Origin: Nephrocerus scutellatus
Lineage: Eukaryota > Arthropoda > Insecta > Diptera > Pipunculidae
Direction: 5' to 3'
Length of the DNA: 64,000 nucleotides
NCBI GenBank assembly: GCA_947095585.1
Contig: OX352763.1
Location: 119,851,787 to 119,915,786 of the forward strand
Shown here: piece by piece, positions 23,607-37,200 of the stretch
How the letters are laid out: every line of letters begins with the position of its first letter
How positions within the stretch are numbered: position 1 is the first letter of the stretch
The notes under the pieces: generated by a model
What the model was told of the DNA's origin: nothing
The model's database searches: none
What the model saw: only the letters and a program-made list of their open reading frames with translations
Position numbers and translations under genes: made by a program

Positions 23607-25233
23607 TTTTTTAAAAACGTCGCTCAATGTAAAGACTGGTAGGCCGAGTATTGCACAAGAGCCTCCATAAGATATGCCGAGCAAAAATATGCTTAGCAGT
23701 TTACAGGTGAATGGTGGAATGGGCAGATCTGTGAGTATTGCACAAATCAGATCTGGGAGCTAGGGGACCCAGAGTGAGAATACAGGCGACAGTGCAAGTA
23801 TTTCACAATAGGGTGGTTAACTATGTTGGATAAAATACTGTGACTGATATTGTGTGTAAAGAATAATATAAATTTTGAAAAAAGGATAATATAATTAGGA
23901 ACAAAAGATAATATAATGAGCAAATGAAGTATATAGAGTAGCATAATAATAAATGTAAGGGCAAAGAGTGGGTAAAAAGGAGTTCCCGTAAAGGGATTCC
24001 TATGCGCAACATAGGAAGGCTGTCTAATAAGCTTTTCGACCCCAGCCAAAGGGTCTCATCAGTTAGATTTAATGTATGATGTTAAAGAACATCGAGGGTA
24101 TAGGAGGATTGTAACGAGTTACAAAATTGTGGGAATGCAATAAGGAAGTGATACTTATATATTGTTAAAGTTATAAAATATCATAAAATATCAAGGATAA
24201 AAGTATAAAAATGATTTGAAAACAAACCTAAGGGAGCCGTGTAATTAATAGATGAGAAAAGGACAAGTTGTTGTATGGGAAACCACTTAAAAGGCAACAA
24301 AGGTAGTTGTGTGTAATTGTGTGTACTTGTAATGAAACGAGTTAAATAATTTTTAAAAAATATAAATTTTAAACTTACGTACAAGTAAGTAGAGGCAAAA
24401 CAGAATTATTGTTGGAGATTGCAGCAAGCAGTTAAGTAATTTTTTAAAAAAAGTAATTTTTTTAAAAATAAAAATAAAAATTCCAAACTTACGTACAGGT
24501 AGGTAGAAGCACCGAAGAGGAAGATGCAAACCAAAATTGTTGTTGGAGATTGCAGCAAGCAGGGTGAGGTTATAACACTACCACAACTATGAGTGGTACA
24601 ATAAACCTTTTAAACCACTAACAAAACTATGACACAAGTGGTGTAATAAACTTATTTTAGAACCACAATTTTAGAACCACAACTAAAGAAAAGTTTTCAC
24701 GACCGAGAACGTGGAAGAACTGTTGACAAGAGAACGTGTGTCCCTTTTTATATCAAAGCAGTTCAGAAAAGAGGCAACGAAAATGAGGATCGATGTCATT
24801 GGGCAGTATACGATAGACAATGTTGAGTGAGAAAGTATACGATGGAAAATATTATCTGTATATATATATGTCTAGACCGTCCGTCTAGACTGCCTGTCTG
24901 GACCGTCCGTCCAGACTGCACTTTGTTCATACAAACCCTATGTGTCTATATATATGTGTATATAAAATAAATACCTATCAATGTATATAAGATTAATATT
25001 CGGCAATACTGCCTGTCAAGACCGTCCGTCAAGACTACCTGTCTAGACCGTCCGTCTAGACTGCTGAAGGAGCAGAAGCTTTCGTAAAATTGAAAGGCAT
25101 TGCGTAGTAAATAAGAAATACTTAGGTGAAAAATATAAGAATAACTAATAATAACTAGTAATAACTTAACTTAGAAATTAACCTACCTATCAGAAGTGTT
25201 GTGAAACTTGAAGGTCAATTCAATTAAATACGA
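23607..25233. repeat. Reference B unit (B2), internal map
   Basis: Representative B monomer with the same order of internal elements as A1. Its palindrome pairs are at 24870-24916 and 25015-25061, and the B-specific tandem duplication is at 24436-24469. The spacing between the starts of the two palindrome pairs is 145 bp, against 143 bp in A, because of one extra TA in the intervening TA run. The palindrome arms and spacers themselves are unchanged between A and B. Confidence 0.9.
24436..24469. repeat. B-specific GTAAT(T)nAn tandem duplication
   Basis: In B units the A-type GTAA-T6-A5 stretch is replaced by GTAA-T6-A7 followed by GTAA-T7-A5, an 18-bp gain explained by one local tandem duplication. 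It is present in every B copy, as the constant 1627-bp spacing requires, and in no A copy. It is therefore a clean marker for telling the two unit types apart. Confidence 0.85.
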
Positions 25234-28200
25234 TTTTTTAAAAACGTCGCTCAATGTAAAGACTGGTAGGCCGAGTATTGCACAAGAGCCTCCATAAGAT
25301 ATGCCGAGCAAAAATATGCTTAGCAGTTTACAGGTGAATGGTGGAATGGGCAGATCTGTGAGTATTGCACAAATCAGATCTGGGAGCTAGGGGACCCAGA
25401 GTGAGAATACAGGCGACAGTGCAAGTATTTCACAATAGGGTGGTTAACTATGTTGGATAAAATACTGTGACTGATATTGTGTGTAAAGAATAATATAAAT
25501 TTTGAAAAAAGGATAATATAATTAGGAACAAAAGATAATATAATGAGCAAATGAAGTATATAGAGTAGCATAATAATAAATGTAAGGGCAAAGAGTGGGT
25601 AAAAAGGAGTTCCCGTAAAGGGATTCCTATGCGCAACATAGGAAGGCTGTCTAATAAGCTTTTCGACCCCAGCCAAAGGGTCTCATCAGTTAGATTTAAT
25701 GTATGATGTTAAAGAACATCGAGGGTATAGGAGGATTGTAACGAGTTACAAAATTGTGGGAATGCAATAAGGAAGTGATACTTATATATTGTTAAAGTTA
25801 TAAAATATCATAAAATATCAAGGATAAAAGTATAAAAATGATTTGAAAACAAACCTAAGGGAGCCGTGTAATTAATAGATGAGAAAAGGACAAGTTGTTG
25901 TATGGGAAACCACTTAAAAGGCAACAAAGGTAGTTGTGTGTAATTGTGTGTACTTGTAATGAAACGAGTTAAATAATTTTTAAAAAATATAAATTTTAAA
26001 CTTACGTACAAGTAAGTAGAGGCAAAACAGAATTATTGTTGGAGATTGCAGCAAGCAGTTAAGTAATTTTTTAAAAAAAGTAATTTTTTTAAAAATAAAA
26101 ATAAAAATTCCAAACTTACGTACAGGTAGGTAGAAGCACCGAAGAGGAAGATGCAAACCAAAATTGTTGTTGGAGATTGCAGCAAGCAGGGTGAGGTTAT
26201 AACACTACCACAACTATGAGTGGTACAATAAACCTTTTAAACCACTAACAAAACTATGACACAAGTGGTGTAATAAACTTATTTTAGAACCACAATTTTA
26301 GAACCACAACTAAAGAAAAGTTTTCACGACCGAGAACGTGGAAGAACTGTTGACAAGAGAACGTGTGTCCCTTTTTATATCAAAGCAGTTCAGAAAAGAG
26401 GCAACGAAAATGAGGATCGATGTCATTGGGCAGTATACGATAGACAATGTTGAGTGAGAAAGTATACGATGGAAAATATTATCTGTATATATATATGTCT
26501 AGACCGTCCGTCTAGACTGCCTGTCTGGACCGTCCGTCCAGACTGCACTTTGTTCATACAAACCCTATGTGTCTATATATATGTGTATATAAAATAAATA
26601 CCTATCAATGTATATAAGATTAATATTCGGCAATACTGCCTGTCAAGACCGTCCGTCAAGACTACCTGTCTAGACCGTCCGTCTAGACTGCTGAAGGAGC
26701 AGAAGCTTTCGTAAAATTGAAAGGCATTGCGTAGTAAATAAGAAATACTTAGGTGAAAAATATAAGAATAACTAATAATAACTAGTAATAACTTAACTTA
26801 GAAATTAACCTACCTATCAGAAGTGTTGTGAAACTTGAAGGTCAATTCAATTAAATACGATTTTTTAAAAACGTCGCTCAATGTAAAGACTGGTAGGCCG
26901 AGTATTGCACAAGAGCCTCCATAAGATATGCCGAGCAAAAATATGCTTAGCAGTTTACAGGTGAATGGTGGAATGGGCAGATCTGTGAGTATTGCACAAA
27001 TCAGATCTGGGAGCTAGGGGACCCAGAGTGAGAATACAGGCGACAGTGCAAGTATTTCACAATAGGGTGGTTAACTATGTTGGATAAAATACTGTGACTG
27101 ATATTGTGTGTAAAGAATAATATAAATTTTGAAAAAAGGATAATATAATTAGGAACAAAAGATAATATAATGAGCAAATGAAGTATATAGAGTAGCATAA
27201 TAATAAATGTAAGGGCAAAGAGTGGGTAAAAAGGAGTTCCCGTAAAGGGATTCCTATGCGCAACATAGGAAGGCTGTCTAATAAGCTTTTCGACCCCAGC
27301 CAAAGGGTCTCATCAGTTAGATTTAATGTATGATGTTAAAGAACATCGAGGGTATAGGAGGATTGTAACGAGTTACAAAATTGTGGGAATGCAATAAGGA
27401 AGTGATACTTATATATTGTTAAAGTTATAAAATATCATAAAATATCAAGGATAAAAGTATAAAAATGATTTGAAAACAAACCTAAGGGAGCCGTGTAATT
27501 AATAGATGAGAAAAGGACAAGTTGTTGTATGGGAAACCACTTAAAAGGCAACAAAGGTAGTTGTGTGTAATTGTGTGTACTTGTAATGAAACGAGTTAAA
27601 TAATTTTTAAAAAATATAAATTTTAAACTTACGTACAAGTAAGTAGAGGCAAAACAGAATTATTGTTGGAGATTGCAGCAAGCAGTTAAGTAATTTTTTA
27701 AAAAAAGTAATTTTTTTAAAAATAAAAATAAAAATTCCAAACTTACGTACAGGTAGGTAGAAGCACCGAAGAGGAAGATGCAAACCAAAATTGTTGTTGG
27801 AGATTGCAGCAAGCAGGGTGAGGTTATAACACTACCACAACTATGAGTGGTACAATAAACCTTTTAAACCACTAACAAAACTATGACACAAGTGGTGTAA
27901 TAAACTTATTTTAGAACCACAATTTTAGAACCACAACTAAAGAAAAGTTTTCACGACCGAGAACGTGGAAGAACTGTTGACAAGAGAACGTGTGTCCCTT
28001 TTTATATCAAAGCAGTTCAGAAAAGAGGCAACGAAAATGAGGATCGATGTCATTGGGCAGTATACGATAGACAATGTTGAGTGAGAAAGTATACGATGGA
28101 AAATATTATCTGTATATATATATGTCTAGACCGTCCGTCTAGACTGCCTGTCTGGACCGTCCGTCCAGACTGCACTTTGTTCATACAAACCCTATGTGTC

Positions 28201-31200
28201 TATATATATGTGTATATAAAATAAATACCTATCAATGTATATAAGATTAATATTCGGCAATACTGCCTGTCAAGACCGTCCGTCAAGACTACCTGTCTAG
28301 ACCGTCCGTCTAGACTGCTGAAGGAGCAGAAGCTTTCGTAAAATTGAAAGGCATTGCGTAGTAAATAAGAAATACTTAGGTGAAAAATATAAGAATAACT
28401 AATAATAACTAGTAATAACTTAACTTAGAAATTAACCTACCTATCAGAAGTGTTGTGAAACTTGAAGGTCAATTCAATTAAATACGATTTTTTAAAAACG
28501 TCGCTCAATGTAAAGACTGGTAGGCCGAGTATTGCACAAGAGCCTCCATAAGATATGCCGAGCAAAAATATGCTTAGCAGTTTACAGGTGAATGGTGGAA
28601 TGGGCAGATCTGTGAGTATTGCACAAATCAGATCTGGGAGCTAGGGGACCCAGAGTGAGAATACAGGCGACAGTGCAAGTATTTCACAATAGGGTGGTTA
28701 ACTATGTTGGATAAAATACTGTGACTGATATTGTGTGTAAAGAATAATATAAATTTTGAAAAAAGGATAATATAATTAGGAACAAAAGATAATATAATGA
28801 GCAAATGAAGTATATAGAGTAGCATAATAATAAATGTAAGGGCAAAGAGTGGGTAAAAAGGAGTTCCCGTAAAGGGATTCCTATGCGCAACATAGGAAGG
28901 CTGTCTAATAAGCTTTTCGACCCCAGCCAAAGGGTCTCATCAGTTAGATTTAATGTATGATGTTAAAGAACATCGAGGGTATAGGAGGATTGTAACGAGT
29001 TACAAAATTGTGGGAATGCAATAAGGAAGTGATACTTATATATTGTTAAAGTTATAAAATATCATAAAATATCAAGGATAAAAGTATAAAAATGATTTGA
29101 AAACAAACCTAAGGGAGCCGTGTAATTAATAGATGAGAAAAGGACAAGTTGTTGTATGGGAAACCACTTAAAAGGCAACAAAGGTAGTTGTGTGTAATTG
29201 TGTGTACTTGTAATGAAACGAGTTAAATAATTTTTAAAAAATATAAATTTTAAACTTACGTACAAGTAAGTAGAGGCAAAACAGAATTATTGTTGGAGAT
29301 TGCAGCAAGCAGTTAAGTAATTTTTTAAAAAAAGTAATTTTTTTAAAAATAAAAATAAAAATTCCAAACTTACGTACAGGTAGGTAGAAGCACCGAAGAG
29401 GAAGATGCAAACCAAAATTGTTGTTGGAGATTGCAGCAAGCAGGGTGAGGTTATAACACTACCACAACTATGAGTGGTACAATAAACCTTTTAAACCACT
29501 AACAAAACTATGACACAAGTGGTGTAATAAACTTATTTTAGAACCACAATTTTAGAACCACAACTAAAGAAAAGTTTTCACGACCGAGAACGTGGAAGAA
29601 CTGTTGACAAGAGAACGTGTGTCCCTTTTTATATCAAAGCAGTTCAGAAAAGAGGCAACGAAAATGAGGATCGATGTCATTGGGCAGTATACGATAGACA
29701 ATGTTGAGTGAGAAAGTATACGATGGAAAATATTATCTGTATATATATATGTCTAGACCGTCCGTCTAGACTGCCTGTCTGGACCGTCCGTCCAGACTGC
29801 ACTTTGTTCATACAAACCCTATGTGTCTATATATATGTGTATATAAAATAAATACCTATCAATGTATATAAGATTAATATTCGGCAATACTGCCTGTCAA
29901 GACCGTCCGTCAAGACTACCTGTCTAGACCGTCCGTCTAGACTGCTGAAGGAGCAGAAGCTTTCGTAAAATTGAAAGGCATTGCGTAGTAAATAAGAAAT
30001 ACTTAGGTGAAAAATATAAGAATAACTAATAATAACTAGTAATAACTTAACTTAGAAATTAACCTACCTATCAGAAGTGTTGTGAAACTTGAAGGTCAAT
30101 TCAATTAAATACGATTTTTTAAAAACGTCGCTCAATGTAAAGACTGGTAGGCCGAGTATTGCACAAGAGCCTCCATAAGATATGCCGAGCAAAAATATGC
30201 TTAGCAGTTTACAGGTGAATGGTGGAATGGGCAGATCTGTGAGTATTGCACAAATCAGATCTGGGAGCTAGGGGACCCAGAGTGAGAATACAGGCGACAG
30301 TGCAAGTATTTCACAATAGGGTGGTTAACTATGTTGGATAAAATACTGTGACTGATATTGTGTGTAAAGAATAATATAAATTTTGAAAAAAGGATAATAT
30401 AATTAGGAACAAAAGATAATATAATGAGCAAATGAAGTATATAGAGTAGCATAATAATAAATGTAAGGGCAAAGAGTGGGTAAAAAGGAGTTCCCGTAAA
30501 GGGATTCCTATGCGCAACATAGGAAGGCTGTCTAATAAGCTTTTCGACCCCAGCCAAAGGGTCTCATCAGTTAGATTTAATGTATGATGTTAAAGAACAT
30601 CGAGGGTATAGGAGGATTGTAACGAGTTACAAAATTGTGGGAATGCAATAAGGAAGTGATACTTATATATTGTTAAAGTTATAAAATATCATAAAATATC
30701 AAGGATAAAAGTATAAAAATGATTTGAAAACAAACCTAAGGGAGCCGTGTAATTAATAGATGAGAAAAGGACAAGTTGTTGTATGGGAAACCACTTAAAA
30801 GGCAACAAAGGTAGTTGTGTGTAATTGTGTGTACTTGTAATGAAACGAGTTAAATAATTTTTAAAAAATATAAATTTTAAACTTACGTACAAGTAAGTAG
30901 AGGCAAAACAGAATTATTGTTGGAGATTGCAGCAAGCAGTTAAGTAATTTTTTAAAAAAAGTAATTTTTTTAAAAATAAAAATAAAAATTCCAAACTTAC
31001 GTACAGGTAGGTAGAAGCACCGAAGAGGAAGATGCAAACCAAAATTGTTGTTGGAGATTGCAGCAAGCAGGGTGAGGTTATAACACTACCACAACTATGA
31101 GTGGTACAATAAACCTTTTAAACCACTAACAAAACTATGACACAAGTGGTGTAATAAACTTATTTTAGAACCACAATTTTAGAACCACAACTAAAGAAAA

Positions 31201-34200
31201 GTTTTCACGACCGAGAACGTGGAAGAACTGTTGACAAGAGAACGTGTGTCCCTTTTTATATCAAAGCAGTTCAGAAAAGAGGCAACGAAAATGAGGATCG
31301 ATGTCATTGGGCAGTATACGATAGACAATGTTGAGTGAGAAAGTATACGATGGAAAATATTATCTGTATATATATATGTCTAGACCGTCCGTCTAGACTG
31401 CCTGTCTGGACCGTCCGTCCAGACTGCACTTTGTTCATACAAACCCTATGTGTCTATATATATGTGTATATAAAATAAATACCTATCAATGTATATAAGA
31501 TTAATATTCGGCAATACTGCCTGTCAAGACCGTCCGTCAAGACTACCTGTCTAGACCGTCCGTCTAGACTGCTGAAGGAGCAGAAGCTTTCGTAAAATTG
31601 AAAGGCATTGCGTAGTAAATAAGAAATACTTAGGTGAAAAATATAAGAATAACTAATAATAACTAGTAATAACTTAACTTAGAAATTAACCTACCTATCA
31701 GAAGTGTTGTGAAACTTGAAGGTCAATTCAATTAAATACGATTTTTTAAAAACGTCGCTCAATGTAAAGACTGGTAGGCCGAGTATTGCACAAGAGCCTC
31801 CATAAGATATGCCGAGCAAAAATATGCTTAGCAGTTTACAGGTGAATGGTGGAATGGGCAGATCTGTGAGTATTGCACAAATCAGATCTGGGAGCTAGGG
31901 GACCCAGAGTGAGAATACAGGCGACAGTGCAAGTATTTCACAATAGGGTGGTTAACTATGTTGGATAAAATACTGTGACTGATATTGTGTGTAAAGAATA
32001 ATATAAATTTTGAAAAAAGGATAATATAATTAGGAACAAAAGATAATATAATGAGCAAATGAAGTATATAGAGTAGCATAATAATAAATGTAAGGGCAAA
32101 GAGTGGGTAAAAAGGAGTTCCCGTAAAGGGATTCCTATGCGCAACATAGGAAGGCTGTCTAATAAGCTTTTCGACCCCAGCCAAAGGGTCTCATCAGTTA
32201 GATTTAATGTATGATGTTAAAGAACATCGAGGGTATAGGAGGATTGTAACGAGTTACAAAATTGTGGGAATGCAATAAGGAAGTGATACTTATATATTGT
32301 TAAAGTTATAAAATATCATAAAATATCAAGGATAAAAGTATAAAAATGATTTGAAAACAAACCTAAGGGAGCCGTGTAATTAATAGATGAGAAAAGGACA
32401 AGTTGTTGTATGGGAAACCACTTAAAAGGCAACAAAGGTAGTTGTGTGTAATTGTGTGTACTTGTAATGAAACGAGTTAAATAATTTTTAAAAAATATAA
32501 ATTTTAAACTTACGTACAAGTAAGTAGAGGCAAAACAGAATTATTGTTGGAGATTGCAGCAAGCAGTTAAGTAATTTTTTAAAAAAAGTAATTTTTTTAA
32601 AAATAAAAATAAAAATTCCAAACTTACGTACAGGTAGGTAGAAGCACCGAAGAGGAAGATGCAAACCAAAATTGTTGTTGGAGATTGCAGCAAGCAGGGT
32701 GAGGTTATAACACTACCACAACTATGAGTGGTACAATAAACCTTTTAAACCACTAACAAAACTATGACACAAGTGGTGTAATAAACTTATTTTAGAACCA
32801 CAATTTTAGAACCACAACTAAAGAAAAGTTTTCACGACCGAGAACGTGGAAGAACTGTTGACAAGAGAACGTGTGTCCCTTTTTATATCAAAGCAGTTCA
32901 GAAAAGAGGCAACGAAAATGAGGATCGATGTCATTGGGCAGTATACGATAGACAATGTTGAGTGAGAAAGTATACGATGGAAAATATTATCTGTATATAT
33001 ATATGTCTAGACCGTCCGTCTAGACTGCCTGTCTGGACCGTCCGTCCAGACTGCACTTTGTTCATACAAACCCTATGTGTCTATATATATGTGTATATAA
33101 AATAAATACCTATCAATGTATATAAGATTAATATTCGGCAATACTGCCTGTCAAGACCGTCCGTCAAGACTACCTGTCTAGACCGTCCGTCTAGACTGCT
33201 GAAGGAGCAGAAGCTTTCGTAAAATTGAAAGGCATTGCGTAGTAAATAAGAAATACTTAGGTGAAAAATATAAGAATAACTAATAATAACTAGTAATAAC
33301 TTAACTTAGAAATTAACCTACCTATCAGAAGTGTTGTGAAACTTGAAGGTCAATTCAATTAAATACGATTTTTTAAAAACGTCGCTCAATGTAAAGACTG
33401 GTAGGCCGAGTATTGCACAAGAGCCTCCATAAGATATGCCGAGCAAAAATATGCTTAGCAGTTTACAGGTGAATGGTGGAATGGGCAGATCTGTGAGTAT
33501 TGCACAAATCAGATCTGGGAGCTAGGGGACCCAGAGTGAGAATACAGGCGACAGTGCAAGTATTTCACAATAGGGTGGTTAACTATGTTGGATAAAATAC
33601 TGTGACTGATATTGTGTGTAAAGAATAATATAAATTTTGAAAAAAGGATAATATAATTAGGAACAAAAGATAATATAATGAGCAAATGAAGTATATAGAG
33701 TAGCATAATAATAAATGTAAGGGCAAAGAGTGGGTAAAAAGGAGTTCCCGTAAAGGGATTCCTATGCGCAACATAGGAAGGCTGTCTAATAAGCTTTTCG
33801 ACCCCAGCCAAAGGGTCTCATCAGTTAGATTTAATGTATGATGTTAAAGAACATCGAGGGTATAGGAGGATTGTAACGAGTTACAAAATTGTGGGAATGC
33901 AATAAGGAAGTGATACTTATATATTGTTAAAGTTATAAAATATCATAAAATATCAAGGATAAAAGTATAAAAATGATTTGAAAACAAACCTAAGGGAGCC
34001 GTGTAATTAATAGATGAGAAAAGGACAAGTTGTTGTATGGGAAACCACTTAAAAGGCAACAAAGGTAGTTGTGTGTAATTGTGTGTACTTGTAATGAAAC
34101 GAGTTAAATAATTTTTAAAAAATATAAATTTTAAACTTACGTACAAGTAAGTAGAGGCAAAACAGAATTATTGTTGGAGATTGCAGCAAGCAGTTAAGTA

Positions 34201-37200
34201 ATTTTTTAAAAAAAGTAATTTTTTTAAAAATAAAAATAAAAATTCCAAACTTACGTACAGGTAGGTAGAAGCACCGAAGAGGAAGATGCAAACCAAAATT
34301 GTTGTTGGAGATTGCAGCAAGCAGGGTGAGGTTATAACACTACCACAACTATGAGTGGTACAATAAACCTTTTAAACCACTAACAAAACTATGACACAAG
34401 TGGTGTAATAAACTTATTTTAGAACCACAATTTTAGAACCACAACTAAAGAAAAGTTTTCACGACCGAGAACGTGGAAGAACTGTTGACAAGAGAACGTG
34501 TGTCCCTTTTTATATCAAAGCAGTTCAGAAAAGAGGCAACGAAAATGAGGATCGATGTCATTGGGCAGTATACGATAGACAATGTTGAGTGAGAAAGTAT
34601 ACGATGGAAAATATTATCTGTATATATATATGTCTAGACCGTCCGTCTAGACTGCCTGTCTGGACCGTCCGTCCAGACTGCACTTTGTTCATACAAACCC
34701 TATGTGTCTATATATATGTGTATATAAAATAAATACCTATCAATGTATATAAGATTAATATTCGGCAATACTGCCTGTCAAGACCGTCCGTCAAGACTAC
34801 CTGTCTAGACCGTCCGTCTAGACTGCTGAAGGAGCAGAAGCTTTCGTAAAATTGAAAGGCATTGCGTAGTAAATAAGAAATACTTAGGTGAAAAATATAA
34901 GAATAACTAATAATAACTAGTAATAACTTAACTTAGAAATTAACCTACCTATCAGAAGTGTTGTGAAACTTGAAGGTCAATTCAATTAAATACGATTTTT
35001 TAAAAACGTCGCTCAATGTAAAGACTGGTAGGCCGAGTATTGCACAAGAGCCTCCATAAGATATGCCGAGCAAAAATATGCTTAGCAGTTTACAGGTGAA
35101 TGGTGGAATGGGCAGATCTGTGAGTATTGCACAAATCAGATCTGGGAGCTAGGGGACCCAGAGTGAGAATACAGGCGACAGTGCAAGTATTTCACAATAG
35201 GGTGGTTAACTATGTTGGATAAAATACTGTGACTGATATTGTGTGTAAAGAATAATATAAATTTTGAAAAAAGGATAATATAATTAGGAACAAAAGATAA
35301 TATAATGAGCAAATGAAGTATATAGAGTAGCATAATAATAAATGTAAGGGCAAAGAGTGGGTAAAAAGGAGTTCCCGTAAAGGGATTCCTATGCGCAACA
35401 TAGGAAGGCTGTCTAATAAGCTTTTCGACCCCAGCCAAAGGGTCTCATCAGTTAGATTTAATGTATGATGTTAAAGAACATCGAGGGTATAGGAGGATTG
35501 TAACGAGTTACAAAATTGTGGGAATGCAATAAGGAAGTGATACTTATATATTGTTAAAGTTATAAAATATCATAAAATATCAAGGATAAAAGTATAAAAA
35601 TGATTTGAAAACAAACCTAAGGGAGCCGTGTAATTAATAGATGAGAAAAGGACAAGTTGTTGTATGGGAAACCACTTAAAAGGCAACAAAGGTAGTTGTG
35701 TGTAATTGTGTGTACTTGTAATGAAACGAGTTAAATAATTTTTAAAAAATATAAATTTTAAACTTACGTACAAGTAAGTAGAGGCAAAACAGAATTATTG
35801 TTGGAGATTGCAGCAAGCAGTTAAGTAATTTTTTAAAAAAAGTAATTTTTTTAAAAATAAAAATAAAAATTCCAAACTTACGTACAGGTAGGTAGAAGCA
35901 CCGAAGAGGAAGATGCAAACCAAAATTGTTGTTGGAGATTGCAGCAAGCAGGGTGAGGTTATAACACTACCACAACTATGAGTGGTACAATAAACCTTTT
36001 AAACCACTAACAAAACTATGACACAAGTGGTGTAATAAACTTATTTTAGAACCACAATTTTAGAACCACAACTAAAGAAAAGTTTTCACGACCGAGAACG
36101 TGGAAGAACTGTTGACAAGAGAACGTGTGTCCCTTTTTATATCAAAGCAGTTCAGAAAAGAGGCAACGAAAATGAGGATCGATGTCATTGGGCAGTATAC
36201 GATAGACAATGTTGAGTGAGAAAGTATACGATGGAAAATATTATCTGTATATATATATGTCTAGACCGTCCGTCTAGACTGCCTGTCTGGACCGTCCGTC
36301 CAGACTGCACTTTGTTCATACAAACCCTATGTGTCTATATATATGTGTATATAAAATAAATACCTATCAATGTATATAAGATTAATATTCGGCAATACTG
36401 CCTGTCAAGACCGTCCGTCAAGACTACCTGTCTAGACCGTCCGTCTAGACTGCTGAAGGAGCAGAAGCTTTCGTAAAATTGAAAGGCATTGCGTAGTAAA
36501 TAAGAAATACTTAGGTGAAAAATATAAGAATAACTAATAATAACTAGTAATAACTTAACTTAGAAATTAACCTACCTATCAGAAGTGTTGTGAAACTTGA
36601 AGGTCAATTCAATTAAATACGATTTTTTAAAAACGTCGCTCAATGTAAAGACTGGTAGGCCGAGTATTGCACAAGAGCCTCCATAAGATATGCCGAGCAA
36701 AAATATGCTTAGCAGTTTACAGGTGAATGGTGGAATGGGCAGATCTGTGAGTATTGCACAAATCAGATCTGGGAGCTAGGGGACCCAGAGTGAGAATACA
36801 GGCGACAGTGCAAGTATTTCACAATAGGGTGGTTAACTATGTTGGATAAAATACTGTGACTGATATTGTGTGTAAAGAATAATATAAATTTTGAAAAAAG
36901 GATAATATAATTAGGAACAAAAGATAATATAATGAGCAAATGAAGTATATAGAGTAGCATAATAATAAATGTAAGGGCAAAGAGTGGGTAAAAAGGAGTT
37001 CCCGTAAAGGGATTCCTATGCGCAACATAGGAAGGCTGTCTAATAAGCTTTTCGACCCCAGCCAAAGGGTCTCATCAGTTAGATTTAATGTATGATGTTA
37101 AAGAACATCGAGGGTATAGGAGGATTGTAACGAGTTACAAAATTGTGGGAATGCAATAAGGAAGTGATACTTATATATTGTTAAAGTTATAAAATATCAT